From positions 1 through 7,205 of the forward strand of contig CAYUFT010000103.1 in assembly GCA_964444115.1 (NCBI GenBank): a stretch of DNA of 7,205 nt, in the 5' to 3' direction. Source of the DNA: UBA349 sp964444115. Lineage in GTDB: Archaea > Methanobacteriota > Methanobacteria > Methanobacteriales > Methanobacteriaceae. Numbering within the stretch: position 1 is the stretch's first letter; each line of letters starts with the position of its first letter. Both the position numbers and the translations under genes were made by a program. The notes beneath the pieces were generated by a model that was not told the origin of the DNA, searched no databases, and worked only from the letters and a program-made list of their open reading frames with translations. Positions 5,245 through 7,205 of the stretch are shown one piece after another.

Positions 5245-6288
5245 ATGGTAAATGTAGGTATTCTTGGGGCAACAGGAATGGTAGGCCAAAGATTCATTGA
5301 ATTACTGGCAGAACATCCAAAATTTGAAATTACTGCGTTGACAGCATCTCAAAGATCAGCAGGAAAAAAATATGAAGATGCCACGACATGGTATTTAGAC
5401 AGTAATATGCCGGAATCTGTAAAAGATATAACTGTAGTTGATACAGACCCATCTCAAGTTGATGATGTAGATATAGTCTTTTCAGCACTGCCCACTGAAA
5501 ATGCAGCTACTGTTGAACCAAAATTTGCCGAAAAATATATTGTGGCATCTAATGCCAGTGCCATGAGGATGGAGGATGATGTTCCCCTAGTTATTCCGGA
5601 AGTAAACCCGGAATATCTGGATTTAATAGAAATCCAGCAGAAAAACAGGGGATGGGATGGATTCATAGTCACCAATCCTAACTGTTCTACCATTGCCCTT
5701 ACTATCACTTTAAAACCAATTTACGATCAATTTGATATTAAAAGAGTGTATGTATCTACCATGCAAGCTGTTTCAGGTGCAGGATATAATGGGGTTCCTT
5801 CCATGGCCATTGTAGATAACTTAGTCCCATTCATTGGTGGGGAAGAAGAAAAAATGGAAACTGAAACACAGCACCTCCTGGGAAGTCTGGAAGATGGTGT
5901 GGTTACTCCCGCATCATTTGGAGTAAGTGCTTCCTGTCACCGAGTTGCTGTAATAGATGGCCACACGGAAGCTGTTTTCATTGAAACGGAAGATAAATGT
6001 GACATTGATGAAATTCATGCTGTTATGGAACAGTTCAGAGGCATGCCTCAGAAATTGGATCTTTACTCTGCCCCTGAAAAACCTATTGTTATTCGTTCTG
6101 AAGATAACCGACCTCAACCTCGTATGGATCGTAACCAGGGTGATGGAATGGCAGTAACTGTAGGAAGATTAAGAGAAGATGCTGCATTTGAAAATAGTTT
6201 TAGATATGTTTTAGTGGGCCATAACACTATTCGTGGAGCTGCTGGAGCGTCTATACTCAATGCAGAATTAATCAATGAAATCATATAA
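5245..6288 (+). CDS. asd: Aspartate-semialdehyde dehydrogenase
   Basis: Asd reduces aspartyl phosphate to aspartate semialdehyde with NADPH, the branch-point intermediate for lysine, threonine and methionine. The 347-aa protein is the archaeal and fungal type. It starts with the NADP-binding loop GILGATGMVGQRF (5-17). The active-site cysteine is C147 in NPNCST. The C231-H-R233 segment leads to the catalytic H240 in VIDGHTEAV, with R233 likely contacting substrate. It ends with the family's VGHNTIRGAAGASILNAE tail. The ATG at 5245 is preferred over the in-frame TTG at 5233 because GGTGAT sits between them. It stands 112 nt after dapB and probably has its own promoter. A strong hairpin plus T8 terminator follows, so it may be transcribed alone. 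In methanogens its product can also feed aromatic synthesis. Confidence 0.96.
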   Translation: MVNVGILGATGMVGQRFIELLAEHPKFEITALTASQRSAGKKYEDATTWYLDSNMPESVKDITVVDTDPSQVDDVDIVFSALPTENAATVEPKFAEKYIVASNASAMRMEDDVPLVIPEVNPEYLDLIEIQQKNRGWDGFIVTNPNCSTIALTITLKPIYDQFDIKRVYVSTMQAVSGAGYNGVPSMAIVDNLVPFIGGEEEKMETETQHLLGSLEDGVVTPASFGVSASCHRVAVIDGHTEAVFIETEDKCDIDEIHAVMEQFRGMPQKLDLYSAPEKPIVIRSEDNRPQPRMDRNQGDGMAVTVGRLREDAAFENSFRYVLVGHNTIRGAAGASILNAELINEII

Positions 6289-6298
6289 TTATGCAAGT

Positions 6299-6329
6299 AA
6301 TTATGACTTCATAATTTATTATTTTTTTT
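6299..6329 (+). terminator. Hairpin plus T8 terminator after asd
   Basis: AATTATG (6299-6305) pairs perfectly with CATAATT (6310-6316) around an ACTT loop, and T8 follows at 6322-6329. A second copy of AATTATG at 6287-6293, overlapping the asd stop codon, could compete for the same right arm. The layout resembles an intrinsic terminator and closes the amino-acid gene cluster. Confidence 0.6.
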
Positions 6330-6341
6330 ACTAATTAATTA

Positions 6342-6350
6342 TTTTTATAA
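6342..6350 (+). promoter_or_regulatory. Candidate TATA box for the PAP2 phosphatase gene
   Basis: TTTTTATAA is TATA-like and would place the transcript start near 6368-6375, just ahead of the ribosome binding site at 6379. Its position behind the asd terminator fits a separate transcript. Confidence 0.35.
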
Positions 6351-6378
6351 TGATGATAACTATTCATAATGGTATTAA

Positions 6379-6385
6379 AAGGTGA
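6379..6385 (+). promoter_or_regulatory. Ribosome binding site deciding the ATG start of the PAP2 gene
   Basis: AAGGTGA ends 5 nt before the ATG at 6391. An in-frame GTG at 6382 lies within this site, so it is unlikely to be the start even though it would give a longer protein. Confidence 0.7.
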
Positions 6386-6390
6386 ATTCC

Positions 6391-6960
6391 ATGTTTGAGG
6401 TGATTGGAGCTAATTTATACCACCTGGATCTTGATGTATTCTATTTTTTTAACTTATACATTCATAATCCAATTTTAGATTTATTAATACCTTTAATCAC
6501 GATGGCCGGAACACAAGTATTCTGGATTATAATTTGCATGGGATTGTATATTTTCGGAGGCCTGAAGGGTAAACAAACTGCTTTTATTTGTATAATTGCA
6601 TTATTCCTTGCTTTTTTTTCCAGCGAAGTATTAAAATTTATTTTGGCCCGTCCTCGACCCTATGAGGTTCTAAGTGGTGCGAGACATTTAATGGATTTTG
6701 CTGGTTATTCATTACCTTCGGGTCATGCTACTGCAGCATTTACTGCTTTCACCATTATAGGAGTTAAATATGGTTATTTGTATATTTTTTTAGGTTTGGC
6801 GATTATGGTTGCAATTTCCAGAATTTACATGGGCCTTCATTATCCTTCTGATGTATTAGCTGGTGCTCTTTTAGGAATATTTTGTTCATTAATAGTTTTA
6901 AAGTATGAAGGAAAACTTATAAGAACTAAAAACAAGATATTAAATAAAAATAGTCAGTAA
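6391..6960 (+). CDS. Membrane PAP2-family phosphatase
   Basis: This 189-aa integral membrane protein carries all three motifs of the PAP2 / acid phosphatase superfamily: KX6RP (K82 to R89-P90), PSGH (109-112, with the acid/base His) and SRX5HX3D (S143-R144, nucleophile H150, D154). Hydrophobic segments lie at about 25-40, 44-58, 70-86, 114-128, 130-146 and 156-171, with a basic tail after 172. Six helices with the motifs on the same face are typical of type 2 lipid phosphatases. Family knowledge suggests dephosphorylation of a polyprenyl or dolichyl diphosphate carrier or another lipid phosphate; the exact substrate cannot be read from the sequence. It lies behind the asd terminator and seems functionally unrelated to the amino-acid genes. 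The ATG at 6391 is chosen from AAGGTGA at 6379-6385. Confidence 0.9.
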   Translation: MFEVIGANLYHLDLDVFYFFNLYIHNPILDLLIPLITMAGTQVFWIIICMGLYIFGGLKGKQTAFICIIALFLAFFSSEVLKFILARPRPYEVLSGARHLMDFAGYSLPSGHATAAFTAFTIIGVKYGYLYIFLGLAIMVAISRIYMGLHYPSDVLAGALLGIFCSLIVLKYEGKLIRTKNKILNKNSQ

Positions 6961-6996
6961 AGCTTAAACAAACTTAATATAATTGTTATAATAAAT

Positions 6997-7004
6997 TATA
7001 TAAA
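6997..7004 (+). promoter_or_regulatory. Candidate TATA box for the right-edge gene
   Basis: TATATAAA, the same octamer seen before aroK, is followed by about 25 nt to a predicted start near 7026-7030 and then by AAGTGAT at 7031-7037 and ATG at 7041. The spacing is right for an archaeal promoter with a short leader. Confidence 0.4.
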
Positions 7005-7040
7005 ATAAAATCAATTTTTATAAACGATTCAAGTGATAGC

Positions 7041-7205
7041 ATGCGATTCATGAAAGACCCTGAAAAGGACCAACTAAAACGTCTGGTAAAGGCATGCATG
7101 TTAGAGATAAGCAAACTTAAGATGGATCTCAAAAAATGCACCGAGACCAACCAAGAATGTAAAAAAGCCACTCTATTACAACATAAAATCGAAAAAAAGG
7201 AAGAG
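7041..7205 (+). CDS. Hypothetical charged protein, cut by the right edge
   Basis: An open frame of 55 codons runs from ATG at 7041 to the window end without a stop. AAGTGAT (7031-7037), 3 nt before the ATG, is a plausible ribosome binding site, and a TATA box stands at the right distance. The product is strongly charged (about one third Lys and Glu), with hydrophobic residues spaced like a heptad between about 12 and 30 (L12, L15, V16, L21, I23, L26, L30), suggesting a coiled coil. It has three Cys (19, 33, 40), and there is no signal peptide or membrane segment. I do not recognise the family from this fragment. A second in-frame ATG at 7050 is possible but lies further from the ribosome binding site. 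The reverse strand is also open here, but it lacks a start signal. Confidence 0.6.
   Translation, partial: MRFMKDPEKDQLKRLVKACMLEISKLKMDLKKCTETNQECKKATLLQHKIEKKEE

Noticed and set aside
5454..6296. Minus-strand open frames opposite asd, and a plus-strand alternative frame at 5957-6157
   Set aside because: All fall inside the intact Asd coding sequence with its active-site motifs, and none has a start signal.
6986..7171. Minus-strand open frame of 61 codons at the right edge
   Set aside because: The plus-strand frame from 7041 has a TATA box and ribosome binding site; the minus frame has none.

Overview
The window looks like a piece of a mesophilic, AT-rich methanogenic archaeon, most likely order Methanobacteriales and plausibly Methanobacterium or a close relative. 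Four things point there. It has a GHMP-family (archaeal) shikimate kinase. It has a eukaryote/archaea-type ribosomal protein S17e. Shine-Dalgarno sites read GGTGAT or AAGGTGA, complementary to the archaeal 16S tail. Intergenic DNA is very AT-rich, with TATAAA-like boxes and T-tract ends. The genus is an inference. Two runs of exactly 100 N (2467-2566 and 4244-4343) are scaffold gaps of conventional size, so this is a draft assembly and true distances across them are unknown.

Layout: 1 to about 290 is coding-like in GC (about 40%) but holds no gene I can defend. 301-620 is a very AT-rich leader with a TATA box and four copies of a TGAGAA-type element. 621-1973 is a tight operon: shikimate kinase, AroQ chorismate mutase, S17e. 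1974-2254 is intergenic with a nested hairpin, a duplicated TATA-like 9-mer and a 14-bp direct repeat. 2255-3135 is aspartate kinase, cut by the first gap, and overlaps dapA (3132-4025) by 4 nt. 4026-4343 is T-tract-rich spacer plus the second gap, which hides the dapB start. dapB runs to 5132 and asd (aspartate-semialdehyde dehydrogenase) is 5245-6288, followed by a clear hairpin plus T8 terminator. A membrane PAP2-family phosphatase is 6391-6960. The start of an unknown charged, probably coiled-coil protein (7041 to the end) runs off the right edge.

How the genes fit together: LysC makes aspartyl phosphate and Asd reduces it to aspartate semialdehyde. DapA condenses that with pyruvate and DapB reduces the product towards diaminopimelate and lysine. 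The semialdehyde also feeds threonine and methionine synthesis. In many methanogens it enters aromatic synthesis too, through dehydroquinate made from aspartate semialdehyde and a ketose phosphate. That gives a biochemical reason for shikimate kinase and chorismate mutase to sit next to this cluster. No defence system, CRISPR array, tRNA, rRNA or insertion sequence is visible. The most interesting unexplained signals are regulatory repeats upstream of the two operons and the unassigned left edge.
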